From: Mycobacterium sp. NS-7484 | GTDB lineage: Bacteria > Actinomycetota > Actinomycetes > Mycobacteriales > Mycobacteriaceae | Direction: 5' to 3' | Length of the DNA: 64,000 nt | Assembly (NCBI RefSeq): GCF_001953975.1 | Contig: NZ_MBEJ01000005.1 | Span: forward strand, 1 to 64,000 | Part shown: in pieces, positions 27,467 through 35,995 of the stretch | Numbering within the stretch: position 1 is the first letter of the stretch | Layout: the number at the start of each line of letters is the position of its first letter | Notes under the pieces: generated by a model | Seen by the model: the letters and a program-made list of their open reading frames with translations, nothing else | Told to the model about the DNA's origin: nothing | Database searches by the model: none | Position numbers and translations under genes: made by a program

Positions 27467-28405
27467 CTAGGCCGGTGCTCCCGATTTAATGCCTGCCACG
27501 TTGCGTCGGTACCAGGGGCGGCCGTGCCAGCGCTGGTAGTGCCAGACTGTGCTCGGTAGGAGACCACGCTTGTGTAGCCAATAGCTGTTGGGCGTGGACA
27601 GACTGGGATCTTGGCGGCCGACTGTGACCTCGCCGAGAACCACGCCCTCGCCTTCCTCGGCCCGTCGTTCGGCGACGATCTGACCTGATGCTGTGGTGAT
27701 CATGGTCGAGCCCTCGAAGTGGCCGCGGTATGTCGCCGGTAGCCAGGGCATTGAGCATTCGAGGTGGCCTGCGTGGGCCGCGTGCACACAGGGTGCGCCA
27801 ACGTAGCGGGAGAACGAGGCCGCCGCTGTGCGGGCGGTGAGTCGGTTGTTGCGCTCCAGCCGGTCGAACACGGCATGTGGTTGCCACCGCGGGATCGACC
27901 ACCAGCCAGAGCCGGTCATGAGCAGGTTCACGCGACCCCGCAGGCGCCGGACTGTGTCTGTGCGCATCAGCTCCCAGCACACCGCGGCGCCTACCTGATA
28001 CTCGCCGGTGTCGATGACGCCGTCGTCATTGCCGCCCACGTAGAACGCGTTCTCCCACATCGTGGGGAGATCCTTGTCGTGTCGCCCGATTGCGCCGGTC
28101 GGATCGGCGAGAAAATACGCGTTGCGGACGTGTCCGTCGGGGTCACGGCACAGGAAAGAGCCGCCGACCAGGGCTGAGTGCCGTCGCGCGAGCGTGGTGA
28201 GAAGCTGTGTCGCGGGGCCGTCGGGCGGTAACGCCGCGTCGGCCAGCGAGGCTGCGAAGCCGATCCCCGTGGAGAAGAACTCCGGTAACGCGATGATGCG
28301 TGCCCCCGCATGCCCGGCCTCATCGCCGAGTCGCTCGCAGGCGGCCAGGTTCGCCGGAACATCGGCGAGTGCCGCATCGAGTTGGACTGCCGCTGCCAGA
28401 ACCAT
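27467..28405 (-). CDS. Nitrilase/cyanide hydratase-family carbon-nitrogen hydrolase
   Basis: A 312-residue CN-hydrolase. The catalytic triad is visible as E42 (ALPEFF), K111 (RHDKDLP) and C143 (AAVCWELMR). The enzyme hydrolyses a nitrile, amide or carbamoyl substrate, which is not identifiable. The ATG at 28405 is preferred because it has a GAGGAG ribosome site; an in-frame start at 28444 would overlap the operator-like dyad at 28438-28454. It is divergent from the class II aldolase gene, with two dyads in the shared 155-bp gap, so the two are probably controlled together by the XRE-cupin protein. Confidence 0.85.
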   Translation of the reverse strand: MVLAAAVQLDAALADVPANLAACERLGDEAGHAGARIIALPEFFSTGIGFAASLADAALPPDGPATQLLTTLARRHSALVGGSFLCRDPDGHVRNAYFLADPTGAIGRHDKDLPTMWENAFYVGGNDDGVIDTGEYQVGAAVCWELMRTDTVRRLRGRVNLLMTGSGWWSIPRWQPHAVFDRLERNNRLTARTAAASFSRYVGAPCVHAAHAGHLECSMPWLPATYRGHFEGSTMITTASGQIVAERRAEEGEGVVLGEVTVGRQDPSLSTPNSYWLHKRGLLPSTVWHYQRWHGRPWYRRNVAGIKSGAPA

Positions 28406-28437
28406 GATCGAACACTCCTCGGGTTGTGAATGCGCAG

Positions 28438-28454
28438 TGGACACATGGTGTCAC
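28438..28454. promoter_or_regulatory. 17-bp operator-like dyad D, upstream of nitrilase gene
   Basis: TGGACACATGGTGTCAC has the half-sites GGACAC and GTGTC with the same spacing as the other three copies. It is 33 bp upstream of the nitrilase ATG at 28405. Confidence 0.55.
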
Positions 28455-28486
28455 CTGCTGGCAAGCGTAGCTGGCGCCAAGCACCG

Positions 28487-28516
28487 TTGACATGAGGACA
28501 CAAAGTGTCCTACGGT
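28487..28516 (+). promoter_or_regulatory. Promoter with embedded operator, class II aldolase operon
   Basis: A consensus -35 TTGACA (28487-28492) is followed after 18 bp by a weak -10 TACGGT (28511-28516). The dyad AGGACACAAAGTGTCCT (28495-28511) is perfect (7-3-7) and occupies the spacer, the classical position for a repressor that blocks RNA polymerase. The aldolase ATG is at 28561, giving a leader of about 40 nt with a purine-rich ribosome site. Confidence 0.65.
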
Positions 28517-28560
28517 CATTTTTGTGTCGCTGGTCCCTCCACAGAGAAAGGCAGGCCGAG

Positions 28561-29346
28561 ATGACGACTACGCTTGGTGATTCGAAACAGGTTCTGATGC
28601 AGCGGGCGCTCGATGGATTGTCGACCCATATCGAGGAGTCCACCCTGACTACGCGGCAGAAACTGGCGTTGACGTGTCGAGCGCTTTTCGACGCGGGCCA
28701 CGACTCCGGCCTGGCCGGTCAGATCACCGCTCGGGCCGGCAAGCCCGGTACCTACTACACCCAACGACTGGGGTTGGGCTTCGACGAGATCTCCGAAGAC
28801 AATCTGCTGCTGGTCGACGAAGATCTCAACGTCCTCGAGGGTGAGGGAATGGCCAACCCCGCCAACCGATTCCACACCTGGATCTACCGCGCCCGGCCCG
28901 ACGTTCAGTGCATCGTGCACACCCACCCGTTCCACGTCGCGGCGCTGTCGATGCTGGAAGTCCCGCTGCAGGTATCGCAGATGGATATCGCGCCACTGTA
29001 CGACGATTGCGCCTTCCTGGCCGACTGGCCCGGCGTTCCGGTCGGCAACGAAGAGGGTGAGATCATCAGCGCCGCATTGGGGGACAAGAAGGCGATCCTG
29101 CTGGCCCACCATGGCCATGTGATCGCCGGAGCGAGCATCGAGGAATCATGCTCGCTGGCGATGCTGATCGAGCGCGGCGCCAAACTGCAACTGGCTGCCA
29201 TGGCGGCGGGCACGATCGCCGAGTTGCCGCCGCGACTGGCGCGCGAGGCCCACGACTGGACGCTGCGGCCCAAACGCAGCCAGGCCAACTTCGCCTACTA
29301 CGCCCGGCGCGCGCTGCGCAATCACCCCGACGCGCTCACCAGCTGA
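28561..29346 (+). CDS. Class II aldolase/adducin-family protein
   Basis: A 261-residue class II aldolase-fold enzyme. Zinc-binding histidines are seen in VHTHPFH (H120, H122, H125) and in AHHGHVI (H183-H186). These enzymes cleave or epimerise sugar phosphates, or decarboxylate/hydrolyse related keto acids. The ATG at 28561 begins the family-like N-terminus. It is the first gene of an operon with the DapA-like gene 56 bp downstream, under the operator-bearing promoter. Likely a step in catabolism of a compound whose nitrogen is released by the nitrilase; that is inference. Confidence 0.85.
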   Translation: MTTTLGDSKQVLMQRALDGLSTHIEESTLTTRQKLALTCRALFDAGHDSGLAGQITARAGKPGTYYTQRLGLGFDEISEDNLLLVDEDLNVLEGEGMANPANRFHTWIYRARPDVQCIVHTHPFHVAALSMLEVPLQVSQMDIAPLYDDCAFLADWPGVPVGNEEGEIISAALGDKKAILLAHHGHVIAGASIEESCSLAMLIERGAKLQLAAMAAGTIAELPPRLAREAHDWTLRPKRSQANFAYYARRALRNHPDALTS

Positions 29347-29402
29347 GCATCCCCGCACGCCTCAGCCCCGATCCGGATTCGAACCGCAAAGGAACAACCA
29401 GA

Positions 29403-30287
29403 ATGACCGCCAACACTGAGATCCACGGAATTCTCGCCTATCCGGTGACCCCGTTCACCGACGACCACCAGATCGACACGGGCAAGCTGGCTGCCCTGGT
29501 CGAACGCCTGGTGGCCGGCGGAGCGCACGGTATCGTCCCGCTCGGCAGCACCGGTGAGTCGGCGTACCTCACCGAAGCCGAGTTCGATGCCGTCATCGAC
29601 ACCACGATCGGCGTGGTCAACCGTCGGGTGCCCGTCATCATCGGCGCCTCAGATCTGACCACGGCCAACACCATTCGCCGGGCGCAGTACGCCGAGCGGG
29701 CCGGTGCCGACGCGGTCATGGTGCTGCCGATCTCGTATTGGAAGCTGTCCGAGCGGGAGATCGCCCAGCACTATGCGTCCATCGGCGCCGCGATCGGGAT
29801 TCCGATCATGGTCTACAACAACCCGGCGACCAGTGGCATCGACATGCGACCGGAGCTGCTGGTGCAGATGTTCAACGACATCGACAACGTCACCATGGTC
29901 AAGGAATCCACCGGTGACATCACCCGTATGGAGCGACTGTCCGAGCTCACCGACGGCCGGCTGCCGTTCTACAACGGCAGTAATCCCATGATTCTCAAGG
30001 CATTCAAGGCGGGAGCCAGGGGCTGGTGTACAGCGGCGCCGAACCTGCTGCCGCAGCCGTGCCTGGATCTCTACGCAGCGGCACAGGCCGGAGACTGGAC
30101 GAAGGCCGAGGCCATCTACGCCGAACTCAAGCCCTTCCTGGAGTTCATCGTCGCCGGTGGTCTGCCCACGACGATCAAGGGCGGTCTGGAACTGGTGGGA
30201 CAGGGCGTCGGCGTGCCGCGGTTGCCGTTGCTCCCGCTCGACGGCGAGGGGCGCGAGGAACTGAGCCGGCTCCTCTCGGTGTCGTGA
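29403..30287 (+). CDS. DapA/N-acetylneuraminate lyase-family aldolase
   Basis: A 294-residue TIM-barrel Schiff-base enzyme. GSTGES (48-53) is the carboxylate-binding motif, Y138 in VYNNPAT is the catalytic tyrosine, and K167 in MVKESTGD forms the Schiff base. It belongs to the superfamily of dihydrodipicolinate synthases and keto-acid aldolases. Association with a class II aldolase and a nitrilase points to a catabolic dehydratase/aldolase rather than lysine biosynthesis. The ATG at 29403 is preceded by AAAGGAACAACCAG. Its stop is 3 bp from the convergent Rrf2 stop. Confidence 0.87.
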   Translation: MTANTEIHGILAYPVTPFTDDHQIDTGKLAALVERLVAGGAHGIVPLGSTGESAYLTEAEFDAVIDTTIGVVNRRVPVIIGASDLTTANTIRRAQYAERAGADAVMVLPISYWKLSEREIAQHYASIGAAIGIPIMVYNNPATSGIDMRPELLVQMFNDIDNVTMVKESTGDITRMERLSELTDGRLPFYNGSNPMILKAFKAGARGWCTAAPNLLPQPCLDLYAAAQAGDWTKAEAIYAELKPFLEFIVAGGLPTTIKGGLELVGQGVGVPRLPLLPLDGEGREELSRLLSVS

Positions 30288-30290
30288 GGC

Positions 30291-30758
30291 TCACCTGCCC
30301 AGCAACTTTCGGGTGCGGGCCGGCGCTGCAGCCGGGATGCCGGCGAGGATGTCGGCAAGTGTGACGTCGTCGAGGCTGGCCCGCCAGGCCTGGTGCGCCT
30401 CAGCCATTTTCACGGCCAGGATGCACTCGTGGCGGCACCAGGCGGCAGGTAGGGCGCCGCGGCCCTGCTGTCGGATCTCGCGGCATTCATAGGGAGCGGC
30501 TGCGCCGTCGACGGCTTCGACGATCTGCAGCAGCGTGATGTCGGCTGCTGCCCGCCCGAGCCGAAACCCACCGCGCGGGCCGGTCGTCGCGGTCAACACG
30601 CCCGCACGGGTGAGTGCCTGCAGCTGCTTGGCGAGGTAGGCCGCGGGCAGGTCGAAGTACTCCGCGAGATCGGCGGCCGATGCGGTGGTCCCGGCCTCGA
30701 GCTGCGCCAGCGACGTCGCGCAGTGCAGCGCCCACTCGGTGGCCACGGGAAGTTTCAC
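30291..30758 (-). CDS. Rrf2-family transcriptional regulator with three cysteines
   Basis: A 155-residue Rrf2 winged-helix regulator. The DNA-binding domain spans about 1-65 (DLAEYFDLPAAYLAKQLQALTRAGVL, then the wing GPRGGFRLGR). The cysteines C92, C108 and C112 are the canonical iron-sulfur or redox-sensing set of IscR/NsrR-type proteins. It is divergent from the NmrA-like reductase, with a 33-bp dyad (30776-30808) between them, and so probably represses that gene and itself in response to oxidative or nitrosative signals. The GTG at 30758 is the only sensible start. Confidence 0.87.
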   Translation of the reverse strand: MKLPVATEWALHCATSLAQLEAGTTASAADLAEYFDLPAAYLAKQLQALTRAGVLTATTGPRGGFRLGRAAADITLLQIVEAVDGAAAPYECREIRQQGRGALPAAWCRHECILAVKMAEAHQAWRASLDDVTLADILAGIPAAAPARTRKLLGR

Positions 30759-30775
30759 GGGCCGTAGTTTATTAC

Positions 30776-30808
30776 AGATATTAAGGACCTATATAGTCCG
30801 AGATATCT
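30776..30808. promoter_or_regulatory. Rrf2 operator-like dyad with AT-rich centre
   Basis: AGATAT-N3-GGAC at 30776-30788 is the inverted complement of GTCC-N3-ATATCT at 30796-30808, with a 7-bp spacer CTATATA. Ten of 13 positions pair. It sits 17 bp from the Rrf2 start and 22 bp from the reductase start. The AT-rich sequence stands out from the surrounding GC-rich DNA. Confidence 0.65.
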
Positions 30809-30830
30809 ATCGGTCAGGACAGGAGTCGTC

Positions 30831-31574
30831 ATGCGGATCGCAGTTGCCGGGGCTACGGGAAACATCGGGGCGCGCGTGGTTGCGGCGCTGCAGGGTGCTG
30901 GACACGACGTGGTGGCGATCAGCCGCTCGAACGGTGTCGACCTGTCGAGCGGTGACGGGCTCGACGCGGCGCTGGCCCGGGTGCAGGCTGTCGTCGACGC
31001 GATCAGTGCCCCGCCCGCGGACCGGGACAGCACCGTGGACTACCTGGGCACCGCCACCCGCAATCTGCTCGCTGCCGAGGCCCGGGCCGGGGTTAAGCAC
31101 CACGTCCTGCTCTCGATCGTGGGAATCCACGACATCGAGGGCAATCCGCACTACGCCGGGAAGCGCGAGCAGGAGCGGCTGGTGCAAGCCGGGTCTGTGC
31201 CATGGACGATCGTGCCTGCGACGCAGTTCCACGATTTCGCCGAGATGGTGGTGAGTTGGACCGAGCAGAACGGGCGTGCCGAAATCGCACCGCTGCTGGT
31301 GCAGCCCATCGATCCCGATGACGTGGCCGGCGTGCTCGCCGAGATCGTCGTGGGTGACCCGCAAGGCCGCTACGTCGACGTGGCCGGCCCGCAGACCCAG
31401 GATCTGGTCGACATGGCCCGGCGCACCCTGGCCGCGCGCGGCCGTGAGGTGACGTTGGTGCCGACGTGGTCGTCGATCTTCGGTCTGTCGATGTCCGGCA
31501 ACGCGCTGCTGCCCGGCCACGGCGCCCGCATCGCGCCCACCACGTTCGACCAGTGGTTGAGCCGGCAGCGATAG
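30831..31574 (+). CDS. NmrA-like/atypical SDR NAD(P)-binding oxidoreductase
   Basis: A 247-residue Rossmann-fold protein. MRIAVAGATGNIGARVV gives the glycine-rich motif (residues 6-12) at the extreme N-terminus, and later segments HHVLLSIVGIHD, AGKREQERLV and PWTIVPATQFHDF are typical of NmrA/NAD(P)H-quinone-like atypical SDRs. It may reduce quinones or sense the NADP state. The start has a clear ribosome site (AGGACAGGAG). Divergence from a cysteine-bearing Rrf2 regulator suggests induction by redox-active compounds. It ends 36 bp before uvrD2. Confidence 0.84.
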   Translation: MRIAVAGATGNIGARVVAALQGAGHDVVAISRSNGVDLSSGDGLDAALARVQAVVDAISAPPADRDSTVDYLGTATRNLLAAEARAGVKHHVLLSIVGIHDIEGNPHYAGKREQERLVQAGSVPWTIVPATQFHDFAEMVVSWTEQNGRAEIAPLLVQPIDPDDVAGVLAEIVVGDPQGRYVDVAGPQTQDLVDMARRTLAARGREVTLVPTWSSIFGLSMSGNALLPGHGARIAPTTFDQWLSRQR

Positions 31575-31610
31575 ACCGCGCGCCCGGGTCTGTCACCGGT
31601 CCCTGACATC

Positions 31611-33746
31611 ATGGACCGCATGCCGTTGGAGGCTCCCTCGACCGCCCTGGGCGATCTGGACGATGAGCAGCGGGAGGCAGTGCTGGCCGCCCGCGGCCCG
31701 GTGTGCGTGCTCGCCGGCGCAGGCACCGGCAAGACCCGGACCATCACCCGCCGGATCGCACACCTGGTGGCCGGTGGCCACGTCGCGCCCAGTCAGGTGC
31801 TCGCGGTGACGTTCACCGCGCGGGCCGCCGGCGAGATGCGCGGCCGGTTGCGGGCCCTGGGCCAGGAAGCCGGAGTGAACACCGCTGCGGTGCAAGCGGT
31901 GACGTTTCACGCCGCGGCGCGCCGACAGCTGCAGTATTTCTGGCCTCGCCTGGTCGGGGACACCGGGTGGGAGCTGCTCGACAGCAAGTTCGCCGTCGTC
32001 GCGCAGGCCGCCAACCGGGCCGGGATGCAGACCAGCACCGACGACGTGCGTGATCTCGCCGGTGAAATCGAATGGGCCAAGTCATCTTTGATCACGCCGG
32101 AGGCTTACGGCGCGGCCGTGGCGAAAGCCGGTCGGGACATCCCGTTCGACGCGGCCAAGGTTGCGGCGGTCTACGCCGGGTACGAGGCGCTCAAAGCCCG
32201 CCGTGACGGCTCGACGCTGCTGGATTTTGACGACCTGCTGCTGCATACCGCCGCGGCCATCGAGAACGACGCCGCGGTCGCCCAGGAGTTCCGCGATCGG
32301 TACCGCTGCTTCGTCGTCGACGAGTACCAGGACGTCACGCCCCTGCAGCAGCGGGTGCTCGATGCCTGGCTGGGGGAGCGCGACGATCTCACCGTGGTCG
32401 GTGACGCCAACCAGACCATCTACTCGTTCACCGGGGCCACTCCGCGGTTCCTGCTGGATTTCTCCCGCCGCTTCCCCGACGCTGCCGTGGTCCGGCTCGA
32501 ACGGGACTACCGCTCCACGCCGCAGGTGGTGTCGTTGGCCAACCGGGTCATCGCAGCGGCGCGGGGCCGGATGGCGGGCAGCAAGTTGCATCTGGTGGGC
32601 CAGCGCGACGCCGGTCCCGAGCCGACGTTCTCGGAGTACCCCGACGAGGTGGCCGAGGCCAATGCCGTCGCCCGCGCGATCAAGAAGCTGATCGAAAACG
32701 GTACGGAGCCGGCCGAAATCGCGGTGCTGTACCGAATCAACGCCCAATCCGAGGTGTATGAGGAGGCGCTCACCGAAGCCGGCGTCGCCTTTCAGGTGCG
32801 TGGCGGTGAAGGCTTCTTCAGTCGCCAGGAGATCCGTCAGGCCCTGGTGGCGTTGCACCGGTTCGCCGAACGCGACATTCCCGAGGACAACCTGCCCGCC
32901 TTGGTGCGTGAGCTCCTCGAACCTCTCGGCCTCAGTGTCGAACCCCCGGCCGGCACCAAGGCGCGCGAACGCTGGGAAGCGTTGACGGCGTTGGCCGAGC
33001 TGGTCGACGAGGAAGTCGCGGTGCGCCCCGAACTGGATCTGCGAGCGCTGGTCGCCGAGCTGCGCCAGCGTGCCGACGCGCGGCATCCCCCGGTGGTGCA
33101 GGGGGTGACGCTGGCCTCGCTGCACGCGGCCAAGGGCCTGGAATGGGACGCGGTGTTCCTTGTCGGCCTGGCCGATGGAACGCTGCCGATCTCGCATGCG
33201 CTTGCGCACGGCCCCGACAGTGAGCCGGTGGAGGAGGAGCGCCGGCTGCTCTACGTCGGGGTCACCCGGGCCCGCGTCCATCTCGGGCTCAGTTGGGCGT
33301 TGGCGCGTACCCCGGGTGGACGTCAGGGCCGGCGGCCATCGCGGTTCCTCAACGGCATCGCCCCGCAACTGCAGAAGACGGCGGGCCCGGGGCCGGAACG
33401 GTCGCGCCGGCAACGGGGTCCGGCGCCGCGGTGCCGGGTGTGCAACGCCGCGCTGTCGACGCCGCCGGCAATCATGTTGCGCCGCTGCGAAACCTGCCCC
33501 TCCGATCTGGATGAGGGGTTGCTCGCCGAGCTCAAGGAATGGCGACTGCAGGTCTCCAAGGAGATGAAGGTGCCGGCGTTTGTGGTGTTCACCGACAACA
33601 CCCTGATCGCCATCGCCGAGTCGATGCCCACCGACGAGGCCGCGTTGGTGGCGCTTCCCGGTATCGGTGCGCGCAAGCTCGAGCAGTACGGCCCGGATGT
33701 TCTCGAGCTGGTCGCCGCACGGGCCAAGGGCCGCCAAGATTCGTAA
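31611..33746 (+). CDS. uvrD2: ATP-dependent DNA helicase UvrD2
   Basis: A 711-residue SF1A helicase unique to mycobacteria and relatives. Walker A GAGTGKTR lies at about 36-43 and Walker [15 protein letters not shown] near 237-250, followed by [27 protein letters not shown] and [10 protein letters not shown] tetracysteine cluster (CRVCNAALS...RRCETCPSD, about 606-628) links the motor to a C-terminal HRDC domain (about 633-705), the hallmark of UvrD2. It unwinds DNA 3' to 5'. Two nearby ATGs (31611 and 31620) are possible starts. It is followed by the whiB7 leader. Confidence 0.93.
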   Translation: MDRMPLEAPSTALGDLDDEQREAVLAARGPVCVLAGAGTGKTRTITRRIAHLVAGGHVAPSQVLAVTFTARAAGEMRGRLRALGQEAGVNTAAVQAVTFHAAARRQLQYFWPRLVGDTGWELLDSKFAVVAQAANRAGMQTSTDDVRDLAGEIEWAKSSLITPEAYGAAVAKAGRDIPFDAAKVAAVYAGYEALKARRDGSTLLDFDDLLLHTAAAIENDAAVAQEFRDRYRCFVVDEYQDVTPLQQRVLDAWLGERDDLTVVGDANQTIYSFTGATPRFLLDFSRRFPDAAVVRLERDYRSTPQVVSLANRVIAAARGRMAGSKLHLVGQRDAGPEPTFSEYPDEVAEANAVARAIKKLIENGTEPAEIAVLYRINAQSEVYEEALTEAGVAFQVRGGEGFFSRQEIRQALVALHRFAERDIPEDNLPALVRELLEPLGLSVEPPAGTKARERWEALTALAELVDEEVAVRPELDLRALVAELRQRADARHPPVVQGVTLASLHAAKGLEWDAVFLVGLADGTLPISHALAHGPDSEPVEEERRLLYVGVTRARVHLGLSWALARTPGGRQGRRPSRFLNGIAPQLQKTAGPGPERSRRQRGPAPRCRVCNAALSTPPAIMLRRCETCPSDLDEGLLAELKEWRLQVSKEMKVPAFVVFTDNTLIAIAESMPTDEAALVALPGIGARKLEQYGPDVLELVAARAKGRQDS

Positions 33747-33767
33747 AGATCGCGCCAAAACCGCAGG

Positions 33768-33808
33768 TAGAAAATTAGTTGTGCAGTTCTGCTGTTAAGC
33801 TTTAGCCT
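33768..33808 (+). promoter_or_regulatory. whiB7 promoter with AT-rich activator element
   Basis: A -35-like TTGTGC (33779-33784) is followed after 18 bp by TAGCCT (33803-33808) as a likely -10. An AT-rich stretch GTAGAAAATTA (33768-33778) lies directly upstream of the -35, where WhiB7 is known to bind through its AT-hook to activate its own and target promoters. Exact transcription start is not determined. Confidence 0.6.
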
Positions 33809-33851
33809 CGTAACACAGCTCTGGTGACGAGACGGAAGGAGGGTGCCCGCA

Positions 33852-34055
33852 ATGGATAACAACATCGGTATCAGCGGTGTAGCGGCAGTAGGCATGCCCT
33901 CGTCCGTGCTCGCCGTCCCCGCCGCCGCTTTCCCGGCGGCGCATCGGCATGCCGCCGCCGCTGCCGCCGCGTGGCCGGCCGCTGCTATTGCACCGCAGCG
34001 TAAGCGCCGCCCCGCCGCCGCGACTGGCGCGTCCGTGGATCGGAGCCCCCTCTAG
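33852..34055 (+). CDS. whiB7 leader uORF, alanine-rich 67-residue peptide
   Basis: A short upstream ORF within the whiB7 leader encoding an alanine/proline-rich peptide with a polyalanine run and a basic patch (PQRKRRP). The ATG at 33852 follows GGAAGGAGGGTG, a strong ribosome site. Its coding sequence includes 34031-34038, which can pair with the 5' arm of the downstream terminator. The known whiB7 mechanism couples poor translation of a leader ORF to escape from the attenuator, so the peptide sequence matters mainly as a ribosome sensor. The stop is at 34053-34055. Confidence 0.75.
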   Translation: MDNNIGISGVAAVGMPSSVLAVPAAAFPAAHRHAAAAAAAWPAAAIAPQRKRRPAAATGASVDRSPL

Positions 34056-34123
34056 GTAGAGCTCCCATCACCAGCCACTAGGCCACGGACCCGCAGTCAA
34101 CCGGATCCGTGGCCAAATTTTTT
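34031..34123 (+). terminator. whiB7 transcription attenuator with competing antiterminator
   Basis: GGCCACGGA (34081-34089) pairs perfectly with 34106-34114 and is followed by AAATTTTTT, a genuine intrinsic terminator. The alternative pairing of GTCCGTGG (34031-34038, inside the uORF) with CCACGGAC (34083-34090) would disrupt it. Ribosomes that finish the uORF cover or melt 34031-34038 and allow termination. Ribosomes stalled earlier by antibiotics leave it free to form the antiterminator and switch on whiB7. The two pairings are seen; the switch is inference from the known mechanism. Confidence 0.75.
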
Positions 34124-34218
34124 GGGAGTTGTTCGCACACCCCGGAAAACCTGGTCGCAGATCCCTCGAAGAGACAGATCGCCGACAACTACGACCAGGA
34201 ATCAGGGGGACACAACAC

Positions 34219-34530
34219 ATGTCCATTGCGATGACCGCTCCGGAGGTGAGCGTCGCGCCGGTGACATGCGAGCAGCGGCTGCCGGCGGTGCCGTGCCACA
34301 TCGGGAATCCCGATCTGTGGTTCGCCGAGAGCCCCGTCGATCTGGAGCAGGCCAAGGCACTGTGCGCGGATTGCCCGATCCGTCGCGAGTGCCTGGCCGC
34401 CGCGCTGGAACGGCAGGAGCCGTGGGGTGTGTGGGGCGGGGAGATCCTCGACCGCGGCACCATCGTGGCCCGCAAGCGGCCTCGGGGGCGTCCGCGTAAG
34501 AATGCCGCGGGCAATCCGGCTGCGGCCTGA
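34219..34530 (+). CDS. whiB7: WhiB7 redox/antibiotic-responsive transcriptional regulator
   Basis: A 103-residue WhiB-family iron-sulfur protein that binds the primary sigma factor and activates intrinsic drug-resistance genes. Cluster cysteines are C26, C49, C52 and C58 (CADCPIRREC), followed by the turn GVWGGE (70-75) and a C-terminal AT-hook RGRPRK (89-94), the diagnostic feature of WhiB7. C17 is an extra non-cluster cysteine. The ATG at 34219 follows AGGGGGACACAACAC. Expression is set by the upstream promoter and attenuator. It is convergent with the Rv3197-like gene across a long inverted repeat. Confidence 0.95.
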   Translation: MSIAMTAPEVSVAPVTCEQRLPAVPCHIGNPDLWFAESPVDLEQAKALCADCPIRRECLAAALERQEPWGVWGGEILDRGTIVARKRPRGRPRKNAAGNPAAA

Positions 34531-34546
34531 GGTGTGCCAACACGTT

Positions 34547-34605
34547 GACTCTGCGCTCAGGGCGCATTGCTCTCAAGCGAGCATTTGCGCCCTGGCCGCA
34601 GAGTC
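34547..34605. terminator. Long imperfect inverted repeat between whiB7 and the Rv3197-like gene
   Basis: Three paired blocks are seen: 34547-34555 with 34597-34605, 34558-34566 with 34586-34594, and 34568-34572 with 34579-34583, giving 23 base pairs with small bulges. It occupies the convergent gap and probably halts transcription from both sides. Confidence 0.7.
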
Positions 34606-34618
34606 GGCGTGCCGGCAG

Positions 34619-35938
34619 CTAGGCAGCTTCTTCGGAGAAGCCCGGGACCAGTTGTGTGGCAATCGCTTTCACGGGAACATGCGCGTCGAGTTGGCAGCAG
34701 ATCGCGATGGTCGAGGCGATCACCCGCAGCGGGATGGCGAGATTCGGCGGCAGGTCGAGTTGGCGGGCGGTCTTGATCTGGGCCACCGAGTTGTCCATCT
34801 GCCCGGCTGCCATGCGCTGAATCCAGCGGCGCGTGTAGTGGAAGACGTCGACCTCGATCGGTTCGACGTACTGGCGCAACATGTCGTCGATCTCCTCGGT
34901 CGAGACCTGTTCGCCCTTCTGGATGAAACCGGCTGCCTCCATGGTGGGCAGTAGTTCGTCGTAGTTCTTGTCGCGGGCCAGCCGGATCGTCTCGCCCAGC
35001 GCGGTCGGGAAACCACCGGGCATCGGGGCGACGGCGCCGAAGTCGATGACGCCCATCCGGCCATCGGGCAGCAACATGAAGTTCCCGGGGTGGGTGTCGC
35101 CGTGCATCATCTCCATGCGCGCCGGGGCGTCGAACGTCAGTTCCGTAAGACGGGTGCCCATGAGGTCGCGCTGCTCGGGGGTGCCCTCCCGGATGATCAC
35201 CGACATCGGGACGCCGTCCATCCATTCGGCGATGACGACCTTCGGTGCACTGGCGATGATGGCAGGGACCGCGAAGTGCGGATCGTTGTGGTAGGCCTTG
35301 GCGAACGCCCGCTGGTTGTCGGCCTCCAGCCGGTAGTCCAGTTCCATCTCGGTGCGTTCGATCAGCTCGTCGACGATGCCCTGGATGTCGGCACCGGGGG
35401 CCAGCTGCTTGAACACGCCGACCAGACGTTGGATCGTCTTGAGGTCGGCGCGCAGCGCTTCGTCGGCACCCGGGTACTGGATCTTGACGGCCACCTCACG
35501 GCCGTCGGACCAGACCGCCTTGTGCACCTGGCCGATGCTGGCCGACGCCACCGGGGTGTCGTCGAACGACGTGAACCGATCGCGCCACTTCGTGCCGAGT
35601 TGCCCGTCGAGCACCCGGTGCACCTTGGCCGCGGGCAGAGGCGGCGCCTCACGCTGCAGCTTGGTCAGCGCCTCGCGGTACGGCTTGCCGTACTGCTCGG
35701 GGATGACGGCCTCGACCACCGAAAGCGCCTGGCCGACCTTCATCGCCCCGCCCTTGAGCTCACCCAATACGGTGAACAGCTGTTGGGCGGCTTTATCCAT
35801 CAATTCGGCGGTGACTTCGTCCTTGGACTTGCCGGTCAGGCGCTTCCCAAACCCCAATGCGGCCCGGCCCGCCATGCCGCCGGCCAAGCCGGCGAGCTTC
35901 GCATTCCGTGCGACGCTGCCCCGTTTGATGTCAGACAC
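34619..35938 (-). CDS. ABC1/UbiB-family atypical kinase (Rv3197-like)
   Basis: A 439-residue ADCK/UbiB-type protein-kinase-like ATPase. The N-terminal KxGQ-like region (LGELKGGAMKVGQALSVVEAVIPEQY, about 68-93) and ASIGQVHKAV (about 131-140), VAVKIQYPG with the ATP-binding lysine, MHGDTHPGNF and GVIDFGAV are all present. The GTG at 35938 gives the recalled Rv3197 N-terminus (SDIKRG). Members act on isoprenoid quinones or lipids; the M. tuberculosis protein is reported in the WhiB7 regulon and linked to macrolide tolerance. It follows the ThiF-like gene by 57 bp. Confidence 0.85.
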   Translation of the reverse strand: MSDIKRGSVARNAKLAGLAGGMAGRAALGFGKRLTGKSKDEVTAELMDKAAQQLFTVLGELKGGAMKVGQALSVVEAVIPEQYGKPYREALTKLQREAPPLPAAKVHRVLDGQLGTKWRDRFTSFDDTPVASASIGQVHKAVWSDGREVAVKIQYPGADEALRADLKTIQRLVGVFKQLAPGADIQGIVDELIERTEMELDYRLEADNQRAFAKAYHNDPHFAVPAIIASAPKVVIAEWMDGVPMSVIIREGTPEQRDLMGTRLTELTFDAPARMEMMHGDTHPGNFMLLPDGRMGVIDFGAVAPMPGGFPTALGETIRLARDKNYDELLPTMEAAGFIQKGEQVSTEEIDDMLRQYVEPIEVDVFHYTRRWIQRMAAGQMDNSVAQIKTARQLDLPPNLAIPLRVIASTIAICCQLDAHVPVKAIATQLVPGFSEEAA

Positions 35939-35995
35939 CAGACCATCATCCACGACTTGGCTGAACGGCCCACAACCAACTGGCAACATTCGTTT

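Noticed and set aside
28406..28444. Longer nitrilase start at 28444
   Set aside because: It would cover the operator-like dyad at 28438-28454; the ATG at 28405 has a GAGGAG ribosome site and begins the family sequence.
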